From contig NZ_CP044205.1 in NCBI RefSeq assembly GCF_009498235.1, forward strand, positions 3,907,389 through 3,971,388: a stretch of DNA of 64,000 bases. The letters are read 5' to 3'. The translations under genes and the position numbers were made by a program. This document shows, one piece after another, positions 10,442 through 19,122 of this stretch. The notes under the pieces were generated by a model. That model searched no databases. It worked only from the letters and a program-made list of their open reading frames with translations, and had not been told where the DNA came from. This DNA comes from Candidatus Methylospira mobilis (GTDB lineage: Bacteria > Pseudomonadota > Gammaproteobacteria > Methylococcales > Methylococcaceae). Each line of letters starts with the position of its first letter. Position 1 is the first letter of the stretch.

Positions 10442-13159
10442 ATGAGCAAACAATATGTATTTTCTTTCGAAGAAGGCGACGGCAAAAACAAGCATCTGCT
10501 GGGCGGCAAAGGCGCCAACCTGTGCGAAATGACCCAGTTCGGTCTCAATGTGCCGCCGGGCTTTGTCATCAGCACTGAAGCCTGCCTGGAATATCAAGAT
10601 ATACATGCTCTGCCTGCGGGCTTGCTGGACACCGTTCGGCAATACGTTGGCCAACTGGAACAAAAAACAGGCAAAGGCTTCGGCAGCGCCGCCGGCCCCC
10701 TGCTGGTATCCGTGCGCTCCGGCTCCGCGATGTCCATGCCTGGCATGATGGACACCATTCTCAACCTCGGGCTTAACCAGGAAACTCTGCAAGGCTTGAT
10801 CACACAATCCGGCGACGAACGTTTCGGCTACGACGCCTACCGGCGCTTCATCCAGCTGTTCGGTAAAATCGCGCTGGGCGTACCCGACGCGCTGTTCGAT
10901 GCGGCCTTCGAAGACATCAAGCGCCAGGCCGGAGTAAAAGCCGACGTCGGCCTCAACGCCGAACACCTGAAAGAAGCCAGCCGGCGTTTTCTCGATGTCG
11001 TGCGCGAGCACACCGGCAAGCCCTTCCCGGAAGACGTTTACACGCAACTCGAATACGCAGTCAAAGCAGTGTTCGACTCATGGTCAGGCAAGCGCGCAAT
11101 GGACTACCGCCGCGAATTCCGCATTACCCCCGCCATGGCCAACGGCACCGCCGTCAACATTGTCACCATGGTGTTCGGCAACATGGGCAATGATTGCGCC
11201 ACCGGCGTGGGCTTCACCCGCAACCCCGGCACCGGCGAAAACGAAATGTTCGGCGAGTATCTGGTCAACGCCCAGGGCGAAGACGTGGTGGCGGGCATCC
11301 GCACTCCCAAGCCGGTGCTGGAAATGCAGCAGGAAATGCCCGGCCTGTACCGGCAACTGGTGGAGCTGCGCGACAAGCTGGAAGGCCACTATCAGGAAGT
11401 ACAGGATTACGAATACACCATCGAAAAAGGCGTGCTCTACTGCCTGCAAACCCGCAACGGTAAAATGAACGCCGCAGCCATGGTCAGAAGCTCTGTGGAA
11501 ATGTTCAGGGAAGGCCTGATCAGCAAGGAGCAGGCCCTGCTGCGCGTCAACCCGGACCAACTGGAACAACTGCTGCATCCGGGCCTGGACCCCAAACACA
11601 AGCAAACGCCGCTGGCGCAAGGCTTGCCCGCTTCTCCCGGAGCCGCCAGCGGACGCTGTGTATTCGACGCCGATCAGGCCGTGATCCTCGGGCGCTCCGG
11701 CACCAAGGTAATACTGGTGCGCGAAGAAACCAAGCCGGAAGATATCCACGGTTTTTTCGCTTCGGAAGGCGTCCTCACCAGCCGCGGCGGTAAAACCTCC
11801 CATGCCGCCGTGGTGGCGCGCGGCATGGGCAAGGCCTGCGTTGCCGGCGCCGAAGGCATCCAGGTGGACGCGCGCGCGCGCTCCGCCAAAATTGGCGACG
11901 TAGTACTGCGCGAAGGCGACATCATTACCATCGACGGCAGCAGCGGCAACGTCTATCTGGGCGAAATTCCCACCATAAAACCGGAGTTTTCGCAAGAGCT
12001 GAGAACCCTGCTGGACTGGGCCGACGAAACCGCCACCCTCAAGGTCATGGCCAACGCCGATACGCCCGATACCGCCCGCGTCGCCCAGGAATACGGCGCG
12101 ATGGGCATCGGCCTGTGCCGCACCGAACGCATGTTCAACGATGTGGAGCGCCTACCCATCGTCGTGGAAATGATCCTGGCGCACAATCTGGAAGAAAGGC
12201 AGGCGGCCCTGGATAAACTGCTGCCGATCCAGCGCGAAGACTTCAAGGAAATTTTCGCCATCATGGCGCCGCGCCCGGTCACCGTGCGCCTGCTCGATCC
12301 GCCCATGCACGAATTCCTGCCCAGCGAACACCAGCTGGAGGACGAATTGCGCGCGCTGGAGCAATATCTGCTGTCAGTGCGCGGACGCACCGCCGCCTGC
12401 AACGCAATGCGTCTGGACAATCCCGGCGGCATCACCGAAGACCAGGTGGCCGCCATCATTGCCCGCAAAAACCGCATGCTGCGCAAAGTGCGCGAACTCT
12501 ACGAAGTCAACCCGATGCTCGGTCATCGCGGCGTACGCCTCGGAATCACTTACCCTGAAATCTACGACATGCAAATCCGCGCCATACTGGAAGCCGTCGC
12601 CGACTGCCAGCAGCAAGGCATTCCGGTACTGGCGGAAATCATGGTGCCCCAGGTTATCACCTCACAGGAACTGGAATTCATCTACCGCCTGGTCAACAAA
12701 TCCCAGCAAGACATCGAAAGCCGCCTGGGACTGAAACTCTCCTTCAAGTTCGGCAGCATGGTGGAAACCGTCCGCGCATGCACCCGCGCCGGCGAACTGG
12801 CTAAAATCGCCGAATTCTTCTCTTTCGGCACCAACGACCTGACCCAGGCCGCGTTCTCCTTCTCGCGGGAAGACGCGGAAAACAAATTCCTGCCGCTCTA
12901 CACCGATCACGGCATACTCCAGGACAATCCCTTTGAGGTGCTGGACGTCAAAGGCGTCGGCGTGTTGATGCGCATGGCCGTGGAACAGGGCAGGGAAACC
13001 AATCCCGGCCTGAAAGTAGGTATTTGCGGCGAACAGGGGGGACACCCTGCTTCCATAAACTTCTGCCAGAAAATCGGCATCAATTACGTCTCCTGCTCCG
13101 CCCCCCGCGTCCCCATTGCCCGTCTGGCGGCTGCGCAGGCGAAGCTAAAAGAGAAGTAA
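10442..13159 (+). CDS. ppdK: Pyruvate, phosphate dikinase
   Basis: The 905-aa protein interconverts pyruvate, ATP and phosphate with phosphoenolpyruvate, AMP and pyrophosphate in the cytoplasm. The N-terminal ATP-grasp part has GGKGANLCEM and the long VSVRSGSAMSMPGMMDT motif. The central swivelling domain carries the phosphorylated histidine in GGKTSHAAVVARGMGKACV (residue about 454). The C-terminal barrel has GLCRTERMF and CGEQGGHPAS, with the catalytic cysteine near 862. Length matches the bacterial family (about 870-910). The ATG at 10442 is preceded by ggaga, so it is chosen over the in-frame TTG six bases upstream. In methanotrophs this enzyme takes part in a pyrophosphate-linked lower glycolysis. 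The gene is monocistronic. Confidence 0.95.
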   Translation: MSKQYVFSFEEGDGKNKHLLGGKGANLCEMTQFGLNVPPGFVISTEACLEYQDIHALPAGLLDTVRQYVGQLEQKTGKGFGSAAGPLLVSVRSGSAMSMPGMMDTILNLGLNQETLQGLITQSGDERFGYDAYRRFIQLFGKIALGVPDALFDAAFEDIKRQAGVKADVGLNAEHLKEASRRFLDVVREHTGKPFPEDVYTQLEYAVKAVFDSWSGKRAMDYRREFRITPAMANGTAVNIVTMVFGNMGNDCATGVGFTRNPGTGENEMFGEYLVNAQGEDVVAGIRTPKPVLEMQQEMPGLYRQLVELRDKLEGHYQEVQDYEYTIEKGVLYCLQTRNGKMNAAAMVRSSVEMFREGLISKEQALLRVNPDQLEQLLHPGLDPKHKQTPLAQGLPASPGAASGRCVFDADQAVILGRSGTKVILVREETKPEDIHGFFASEGVLTSRGGKTSHAAVVARGMGKACVAGAEGIQVDARARSAKIGDVVLREGDIITIDGSSGNVYLGEIPTIKPEFSQELRTLLDWADETATLKVMANADTPDTARVAQEYGAMGIGLCRTERMFNDVERLPIVVEMILAHNLEERQAALDKLLPIQREDFKEIFAIMAPRPVTVRLLDPPMHEFLPSEHQLEDELRALEQYLLSVRGRTAACNAMRLDNPGGITEDQVAAIIARKNRMLRKVRELYEVNPMLGHRGVRLGITYPEIYDMQIRAILEAVADCQQQGIPVLAEIMVPQVITSQELEFIYRLVNKSQQDIESRLGLKLSFKFGSMVETVRACTRAGELAKIAEFFSFGTNDLTQAAFSFSREDAENKFLPLYTDHGILQDNPFEVLDVKGVGVLMRMAVEQGRETNPGLKVGICGEQGGHPASINFCQKIGINYVSCSAPRVPIARLAAAQAKLKEK

Positions 13160-13232
13160 GGAAGGCTGATCGACGCGGGAAACGATTATTATTTCGTGAT
13201 TGGCAGGATGCTTCAGCTGAACCAACACCACG

Positions 13233-13265
13233 CTCAGGATACCCGCGGGAAGCGGATATCCTGAG
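13233..13265 (+). terminator. Hairpin downstream of ppdK
   Basis: ctcaggata and tatcctgag flank an inner ccgc/gcgg pairing, forming a long, stable stem about 75 bases after the ppdK stop. There is no T tract, so it may act by Rho-dependent stalling or RNA protection. Confidence 0.45.
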
Positions 13266-13303
13266 CCATGAATGGCAAACTCCGAGTCATCCATGAGGAC
13301 TTG

Positions 13304-13349
13304 ATTCCGGCACCCCCCGAATCTAGTCTTGGGCCGGTGCTGCCGGAAT
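13304..13349. repeat. Dispersed-type palindrome (attccggca ... tgccggaat)
   Basis: A 9-bp inverted repeat with an internal gcacc/ggtgc pair lies in the 348-bp gap between ppdK and the next gene. Its form (attccggca...tgccggaatgacg) resembles extragenic palindromes common in many proteobacteria. The remainder of the gap (13160-13507) shows no gene. Confidence 0.4.
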
Positions 13350-13507
13350 GACGACTTTCGACCATCAGATGCGAAGCGTAATTACTTGGATGGATGCGGC
13401 ATAATTTGTCAGCTTTTTCCATAGCAGGCGGAGAGTTTTCTGCATCATTCGGGTAATACATTAACCAAAGCGAGCCATAAGAAATTTCGAGTTGGATGAG
13501 GGTGGGG

Positions 13508-16402
13508 ATGAACAAACTTGATGCTGAACTGGCTCAACTGAACAGCGAACTAAAGAAAAACAATAGCGAGGGCGAGAAGATCAGAGCCGACTTGGTCTTC
13601 TTTGAGACCTTCAATGAGTCTGAAACGCGCAAAAAGATCCTCGTTCTGAGTGACGCACTCAAGCAAAAGCAAGCGGCGTTCGACAAGCCGCCAATCCCAT
13701 CCATTGACATGGCCTCACAAGGATTCTGGCAAAGGCTTTTTCGCTTGGGAGAGCCATTCGAGGCGCAAAAACAAGCTGAGGCCGAAAATAAGCGCTACAA
13801 AGACGAATTGGCGCTTGAGATTGCCAAATTGGACGCACAAATAAAAGCGGACCAAGCGTTGATCGAGCGGCATAAATCGCTCGATGAGTACCAGCTTCGC
13901 GCCGAAATCAAGACGTATGAGTGCCGCGAAGAGATCATTCAGGGCAAGATTCTGTCTGTATCGGCAAAGCGCGAAAAGCTCGAACAGGCCATTGGCCCAT
14001 TGCTTGAAGACTCTGCGCAATATCGCCAGCAAGTGCGGGACTGTGAGGCCGGCCTTAAATCTTGCAATGCTTACTTAGAGCAACTGGCTATTAATCACGA
14101 TGCTCCAGCTAAACGCCGCAAAGTGCATGAGGCTTGTGCCGAGCAGTTCAACGGCAACGGTCGACCTGAGGACGTGAACAAAGATCTGAACAAAAAGCTC
14201 AAAGCCGCACGCAGCTTGCTTATCGAGATCGATAAACGCATCGACGACGAAATCGAAAAGATGGATACCAAATCGACGGTATCAGTGCCGATGCTCAATG
14301 TGGAACTCAATCTTGCACAAAGTCCAACTTTCGTTAGCTACATTCATCCAAAGATTATTGATAATGCTGCATCGCAAGAGTCAAGATTGGCTGAATCAAA
14401 CCCTTTACGGTTCACATTGGAGACCGAATCTAAAGATAAAGCTGAATCTTTGATTAGCCATAAATCAAAAGTAAAAGACGCGCTTGGCCAAGGCATCTCG
14501 CAATTCCAGGGTGCATGGAACCAGGTTCAGGGCGATGCCTTGAATAAGGCATTGAGTGATTACGGAAAAGGGATACGGGAGTCGATCGCCAATAAATCTG
14601 GTGTGATCAATGGTCAATCCATGGATGTGCAGCAGGGCTTCGTTGCTGAGGCACACCACGTTGGTTCGTTCAACATTGAAGCTGCAGCCAAGGGGCAGAA
14701 CAATCACCGGGCGACACTTGATGTTGGAAAGGTAAATGACCCAGTAGCTGACATTCGCGTAACAACGCCTAATGGGAGTAGCGACCACCAGGTCAAGTTC
14801 TACAAGGATGGCGAGAAGACCGCAGCAGCACTGTCACCGGAGAAATACGATGGTGTTGGCAAGATCGTTCCTTCCGATCAGGTTGACTCTGTAAAAGAGT
14901 CAGCTCGCAAGCAGTCAATGCGCAACAAGGACACACGCCCCGGGGTGTCAAAGAGCAACCAGGATACAGCCGACAACGCCACTGACAAGCTCACGTCCGG
15001 TGACGGCAAAGTATCAAGCAAGGGGCTTAACCGTAAAGACAAGGGCAGCGCAGAGGAGCTTGCCAAAGAAGCTGGGAAAAACGAGAACAGCCTTGAGTAC
15101 AAAGATAAGGCTCGGGTGCGCAGTGAGTTCAATAGCATGCAGTACCGCAATGCTGCCAAGGCTGGTGCTGTTGCCGGCGCAGCCTCCGAGTCCGTGTCCA
15201 TCCTGCTGGAGTATATGCGCAGTGATGAGCCCTTAGACATGGATAAGTGTCTTGATGCGGCCCAGCGCGTGGTGCTTAGCTCCGTGAAGGGTGCCGGCAA
15301 TGCTTTGCTGATCACTGGTATTCAGCACGCAGGGCAGTCATTGATTGATGCTGCTGCAGCTCAGACCGGCAAAACGATTGGCGGAACCCTTGGCAAACAG
15401 TTCATCAAGGGCAACGTAGCCGCGGCTGTTGCCCAAATCACGGTCCAGCTGGCACAAAACCTGTGTAAGTTCTCCAACGGCGAGATCGACAGCATCGAGT
15501 TCGCTTCGTACACCATTGGCGGCTCGATGCAGGTCGTGGGTGGTAGCTTGGCATATGGCTTGGGTGCCAGCGCGGGCACGTACTTGGGCACGTTTGTCAG
15601 TGCCTCGGTCTCTGGTTACGCCATTGGCGGCACTACACTTGGCACCTTGGGCGTCATGGCCAGCGGTGCGGTGTTCGCAGTTGGCTTTGCTCTTGCAGCT
15701 GGTGCTTATGTCAATCACTTCTCTGTCAAGGGTGTGACGATCGCCAATGAAGATCTGAAATCTGCACTGGAGCTACTCAACGGCGGCTCGATCAACCTGT
15801 CGCAGTATGTCGGAAAGGTCGGCACCCTGTCCGAGCAGTCGTTCATTTGGAAAGATCTGCTGCCTTTCAGCGGTGCGATCTCGGTCATCTCGGAATACAG
15901 CACGCGCAAGAACCAGCTCAAGGCTGTCCAAAAAAATATCTACGCGCAGCTTGAAGAATTGCCTGAGCAAGAGCAGCAGATGATGCTGGAGCTGGCCAAC
16001 GAGTACAGCAAGGAAATTGCAAACATCGACCGCCAGTACGAAGAGGCGCGGCGCAGCATTACCAATCAGGCCTTCGCTCAGATCGACGCCATGGGCAAAG
16101 AGCTTAACGATCACCTGGAGATGCAATACCTGATGTTCAAGCCTGTGCGCAAGAACTACATCGAGCACTCGGCGCTGATGGACGTGGAGCGACGCAAACA
16201 AGAAGAAAAGTGCGAGCGCTCGCAAGCATTCGCCAAAGAGCTAGAAAACCTGCAAGCGAATCTGAACACCATCGACATCTCAGAGCAGACAGGTTGTGAT
16301 CTCAAACAAAAGATGGAAAAGACGATTCTCGATCGCATGGAATTGATCATTCCAAACAAGACCGGCTGGGACCAGGCCTGTGAATTTCTTGAGCTGCACT
16401 GA
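13508..16402 (+). CDS. Giant coiled-coil protein with hydrophobic, colicin-like central region
   Basis: The 964-aa product is not recognised. An ATG at 13508 follows agggtgggg; an ATG four codons upstream (13496) is also possible. Residues 1-265 are a charged K/E/Q-rich coiled coil. Residues about 375-465 form a compact domain with AEAHHVGSFNIEAAAKG, VADIRV, HQVKFYKDGEKTA and a closing KYDGVGKIVPSDQ. Residues about 480-545 are polar and repeat-like (SGDGKVSSKG). Residues about 548-740 are rich in G, A, V and S with several hydrophobic stretches (GGSLAYGLGASAGTYLG, then GVMASGAVFAVGFALAAGAY), suggesting membrane insertion or a pore. Residues 790-950 are again coiled coil. There is no signal peptide. 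It is the first gene of a same-strand island ending in a helicase, and its GC content is lower than its neighbours. Confidence 0.8.
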   Translation: MNKLDAELAQLNSELKKNNSEGEKIRADLVFFETFNESETRKKILVLSDALKQKQAAFDKPPIPSIDMASQGFWQRLFRLGEPFEAQKQAEAENKRYKDELALEIAKLDAQIKADQALIERHKSLDEYQLRAEIKTYECREEIIQGKILSVSAKREKLEQAIGPLLEDSAQYRQQVRDCEAGLKSCNAYLEQLAINHDAPAKRRKVHEACAEQFNGNGRPEDVNKDLNKKLKAARSLLIEIDKRIDDEIEKMDTKSTVSVPMLNVELNLAQSPTFVSYIHPKIIDNAASQESRLAESNPLRFTLETESKDKAESLISHKSKVKDALGQGISQFQGAWNQVQGDALNKALSDYGKGIRESIANKSGVINGQSMDVQQGFVAEAHHVGSFNIEAAAKGQNNHRATLDVGKVNDPVADIRVTTPNGSSDHQVKFYKDGEKTAAALSPEKYDGVGKIVPSDQVDSVKESARKQSMRNKDTRPGVSKSNQDTADNATDKLTSGDGKVSSKGLNRKDKGSAEELAKEAGKNENSLEYKDKARVRSEFNSMQYRNAAKAGAVAGAASESVSILLEYMRSDEPLDMDKCLDAAQRVVLSSVKGAGNALLITGIQHAGQSLIDAAAAQTGKTIGGTLGKQFIKGNVAAAVAQITVQLAQNLCKFSNGEIDSIEFASYTIGGSMQVVGGSLAYGLGASAGTYLGTFVSASVSGYAIGGTTLGTLGVMASGAVFAVGFALAAGAYVNHFSVKGVTIANEDLKSALELLNGGSINLSQYVGKVGTLSEQSFIWKDLLPFSGAISVISEYSTRKNQLKAVQKNIYAQLEELPEQEQQMMLELANEYSKEIANIDRQYEEARRSITNQAFAQIDAMGKELNDHLEMQYLMFKPVRKNYIEHSALMDVERRKQEEKCERSQAFAKELENLQANLNTIDISEQTGCDLKQKMEKTILDRMELIIPNKTGWDQACEFLELH

Positions 16403-16415
16403 GGATTGAATTTCT

Positions 16416-17188
16416 ATGATCTTAAAAGCAATTGCCAAATGGTGGGCAGGCTCAAAGCTGGAAGAAGAAACCGCCCACACGCAGGCTCTGGTTCGACGTC
16501 TCGAACTGGCTCAAGCTGAAGCCAATCGCCGAGTAAATGCCAAAATGGCTGAATACTCTCGCCAGATTAAAGCGCACCAGGAACAGCGCAACAAAGATCT
16601 CAAGCAGTATCTTGATTTCATGAATGGTCAGTTAGAAATAACTGGCACATATTTAAATGAACTTGCAGAGTTCCAAAGTTTCACATTTATCTGTATTGAT
16701 TCGTGGATGCATCTTGATCTTTGCAATCAAGAAATCAATATCGTCAATGAAAAGCTGAATGCAATTTATTCGACCACATCATTAATTGATGCCTATATCA
16801 ATGAGCTGAATAAGCAGGCTCAGCGGCAAGGTCGTCATGTATGGCGTGAATTTACTTCTGCGCGAGCAATCGGTGTGACCACCGATTTCATTGAGGCAAC
16901 GAAGCGTTCTATTGAGCGCTCGTCGAAAAATAGTAACGACGAATTTAACAATGAGTTGAATCGGCTTAAAAGCCATCGATCACTTCTTTTAAAAGAAGCT
17001 GCTACCCTTAAAGACAAAAAAAAAGTCCTCAACGATAAAAAAGTATCGGTTATGGAGAGACACGAGGACAATAAGAAAACTTTGGCTTTGAAATATGACG
17101 CATGCATTGAATATTGGAATGTAATTGCCAAGAAGTTCGAATCATATTATGCGTTTGAAATGACGCAAAACGATTATGCGAGGCGGTT
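16416..17188 (+). pseudogene. Coiled-coil protein gene, 5' part (split by IS30 element)
   Basis: The reading frame starts MILKAIAKWWAGSKLEEETA 13 bases after the preceding stop, with agga upstream. It encodes about 258 residues of mostly charged helix (TQALVRRLELAQAEANRRV, then LNRLKSHRSLLLKEAATLK) and one more hydrophobic stretch (FQSFTFICIDSWMHLDL). It reaches the IS end at 17188 without a stop. The frame continues 25 codons into the IS to a TAA at 17262-17264, giving a 282-aa truncated product. The matching 3' part lies at 18270-18758 in the same frame. The function is unknown. The short spacing suggests it is co-transcribed and partnered with the large protein upstream. Confidence 0.75.
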
Positions 17189-18232
17189 TCAAATTCCAAG
17201 TGCAACGGTTGTTGATTCGCACATAGCCTCATCCTTTTGGCAATTATGCAGGAATTCGGCATAAACTTCCAAGGGGGTTCTAAACCCGAGAATTTTTCTC
17301 GGTCTCGTGTTCAGTCTGTATGCGATTTCATCCAGTTGCTCCTGCGAGTAGGTCGACAAATCGGTTCCTTTGGGTAAATACTGGCGCAGTAGTCCATTGG
17401 TGTTCTCGTTACTTCCGCGTTGCCAAGGGCTATGAGGGTCGGCAAAGTAGATGGTGATGCCCGCTCGCTCACTGAGCGTTTTATGGCAGCTCATTTCCTT
17501 ACCTTGATCATAGGTCATGGTTTTGCGCATCGGCTCATGGACACGGTTCAATGCGTTACTGAAGCCTTCCAGTGCGGCTTCAGCCGTGCCGGACGTCATA
17601 GCCGCCAGCATCACAAGGCGGCTGCTACGCTCGACCAGCGTGCCTACCGAAGAACGATTGCCTGACCCCTTGATCAGATCACCTTCCCAATGCCCTGGAA
17701 CCAGCCGGTCTTCAATCTCCGGTGGACGTACATGCAAGCTGTTCATATCAGGTATCTGACCACGCCGATCGGTTCCTCTGGCGCGAGGACGTCTGCCCGT
17801 GTGAGATTGCCGCAAACAGCTCAACAGTTCGCTGCGTAATTCACCGCGTGGGAAGGCATACAGTGCGGTGTATATCGTTTCATGTGACACCGTAAGGGCT
17901 CCCTGCTCTGCATACACGCGCTTGAGTGTGCCAGAAATCTGTTCAGGCGACCAACCTTCATGCAGAAAGTAATCGACTACGCCAAAAAGCAGGCTATCCG
18001 GTAATAATTTGCGCGGCTTTCGAGCCATATGGCGTAACTGCCTCGCTCGTATCCCCGCCGTACCTGCGCAATAGCTACCAGACTTGACTGGATTGCGTAA
18101 CAATTCGCGACTGATCGTTGACGGAGATCGCTGTAATCTCAAAGCCATCGCCCTCAGGCTATGTCCATCTGACTTCATCAACATGATCGCGGCACGATCC
18201 TCTGCACTTAAGTGATTATATTTCTTTTCCAT
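17189..18232 (-). CDS. IS30-family transposase
   Basis: The 347-aa protein starts MEKKYNHLSAEDRAAIMLMK after aaggtg. An N-terminal helix-turn-helix (GHSLRAMALRLQRSPSTISREL) is followed by a DDE core with the family signatures HWEGDLIKGSGNRSSVGTL, MTYDQGKEMSCHK and FADPHSPWQRGSNENTNGL, then LNTRPRKILGFRTP. All catalytic acidic residues appear present, so the enzyme is probably active. The stop codon TGA coincides with the outermost bases of the left inverted repeat. Confidence 0.95.
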   Translation of the reverse strand: MEKKYNHLSAEDRAAIMLMKSDGHSLRAMALRLQRSPSTISRELLRNPVKSGSYCAGTAGIRARQLRHMARKPRKLLPDSLLFGVVDYFLHEGWSPEQISGTLKRVYAEQGALTVSHETIYTALYAFPRGELRSELLSCLRQSHTGRRPRARGTDRRGQIPDMNSLHVRPPEIEDRLVPGHWEGDLIKGSGNRSSVGTLVERSSRLVMLAAMTSGTAEAALEGFSNALNRVHEPMRKTMTYDQGKEMSCHKTLSERAGITIYFADPHSPWQRGSNENTNGLLRQYLPKGTDLSTYSQEQLDEIAYRLNTRPRKILGFRTPLEVYAEFLHNCQKDEAMCESTTVALGI

Positions 18233-18269
18233 TGCAACACCTTATCATAGTGTTGCACTTGTATTTTGA
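17189..18269 (-). mobile_element. IS30-family insertion sequence
   Basis: A 1081-bp element with one transposase gene on the minus strand. The imperfect terminal inverted repeats begin tcaaattccaagtgcaac on the left and tcaaaatacaagtgcaac (reverse complement) on the right. The flanks are ggcggtt and gcccgcc, an approximately palindromic target, which IS30-family transposases are known to prefer. No perfect target duplication is recognised. The element interrupts a coiled-coil gene of the island. Confidence 0.85.
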
Positions 18270-18758
18270 GCCCGCCCGAACTATTGGATTAAAAATCTTA
18301 AAGAGGGCGGTACGCTGCAAGAGATTATCAAGGTCATTGGTACGGCTACAGACATTATTGGTTGCGCCAACAAAATATTAAATGAGCTAAACGAGGAATA
18401 TCAGCCGTTCAAACGGCGTGTCCAGACGGCACATGATAGCAAAGTCTATCCAGTCACTTTTGACCATGACAATGCAGAACGAAAGCGACTGGCTCCGATG
18501 GTGACAGAGGCCTTTGAAGACAAGAAGTCATTAATAGAAGCACGCACCATTCTTTATACACGCCGTGATGAGCTTCAAGGATATATCGACCGGATTAAGC
18601 CTCTGCATCCTGATTCAGCTATTGAGAGCATCTGTGAAATGCTTAGTGCTGACCGTGAATTTAATGCTTGGTTTGCATTCGGATTTAACACAAAGAAGCA
18701 GAAGCGCGAGCACTGGGACAAGAAGAACAAGAGCATTGAAAATGCAGCCACAAATTGA
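18270..18758 (+). pseudogene. Coiled-coil protein gene, 3' part (after IS30 element)
   Basis: An open frame begins immediately after the IS right end (a TGA lies just inside the IS) in the same frame as the 5' part at 16416-17188. The 162 residues include NYWIKNLKEGGTLQEIIKVI, ATDIIGCANKILNELNEEYQ and a basic end (FNTKKQKREHWDKKNKS). It has no start codon of its own near the junction; the first ATG is at 18498. Joined, the two parts would give a protein of about 420 residues. Whether bases were lost at the insertion is not known. Its 3' end overlaps the next gene by 17 bases. Confidence 0.7.
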
Positions 18759-19122
18759 AATGTCATTTGACTGGAGAAGGCGCTCGATTAAGGAAAGCAT
18801 TATTGCTGTAACGAAAGCTGTAGGCGCTGGATTTAACACAAAAGAGAAACTGACTGCATCTTTGCCTCAGTTTTCGGCATATAGAATTGCGCTTGCTATT
18901 GACGCATTGATTACCGCTGGCATGGCTGAAAATAATCTTGGCGTATTGAGCATTCATCCAGATATGGAGATTGTTTTTGAACTTGCTGATTCCAAGCTGG
19001 TGTTGCCTTTGACGGTTTATAAAGCAGATGCATCCATGCGCCGCGTGATTATCAACAAGCTGGGCTGCAAAAATCCCGCTGGCGTTGAATCTTTGCTTTA
19101 CGTAAAGATCGTGGAGGCATAA
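18742..19122 (+). CDS. Small island protein, possible winged-helix fold
   Basis: The 126-aa protein starts MQPQIEMSFDWRRRSIKESI. The start lies inside the end of the split coiled-coil gene, so translation was probably coupled to it. The pattern TKEKLTASLPQFSAYRIALAIDALITAGMAENN looks like a winged-helix DNA-binding or MarR-type fold, but no family is recognised. The C-terminal half (MEIVFELADSKLVLPL, then MRRVIINKLG) looks like mixed beta/alpha structure. The helicase ATG follows its stop codon directly, and the helicase ribosome binding site (gtggagg) lies within its last codons. Confidence 0.7.
   Translation: MQPQIEMSFDWRRRSIKESIIAVTKAVGAGFNTKEKLTASLPQFSAYRIALAIDALITAGMAENNLGVLSIHPDMEIVFELADSKLVLPLTVYKADASMRRVIINKLGCKNPAGVESLLYVKIVEA

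Noticed and set aside
17186-18272. Target-site duplication for the IS30 element
   Set aside because: The bases next to the two ends (gtt and gcc) do not match; only a palindromic tendency is visible.
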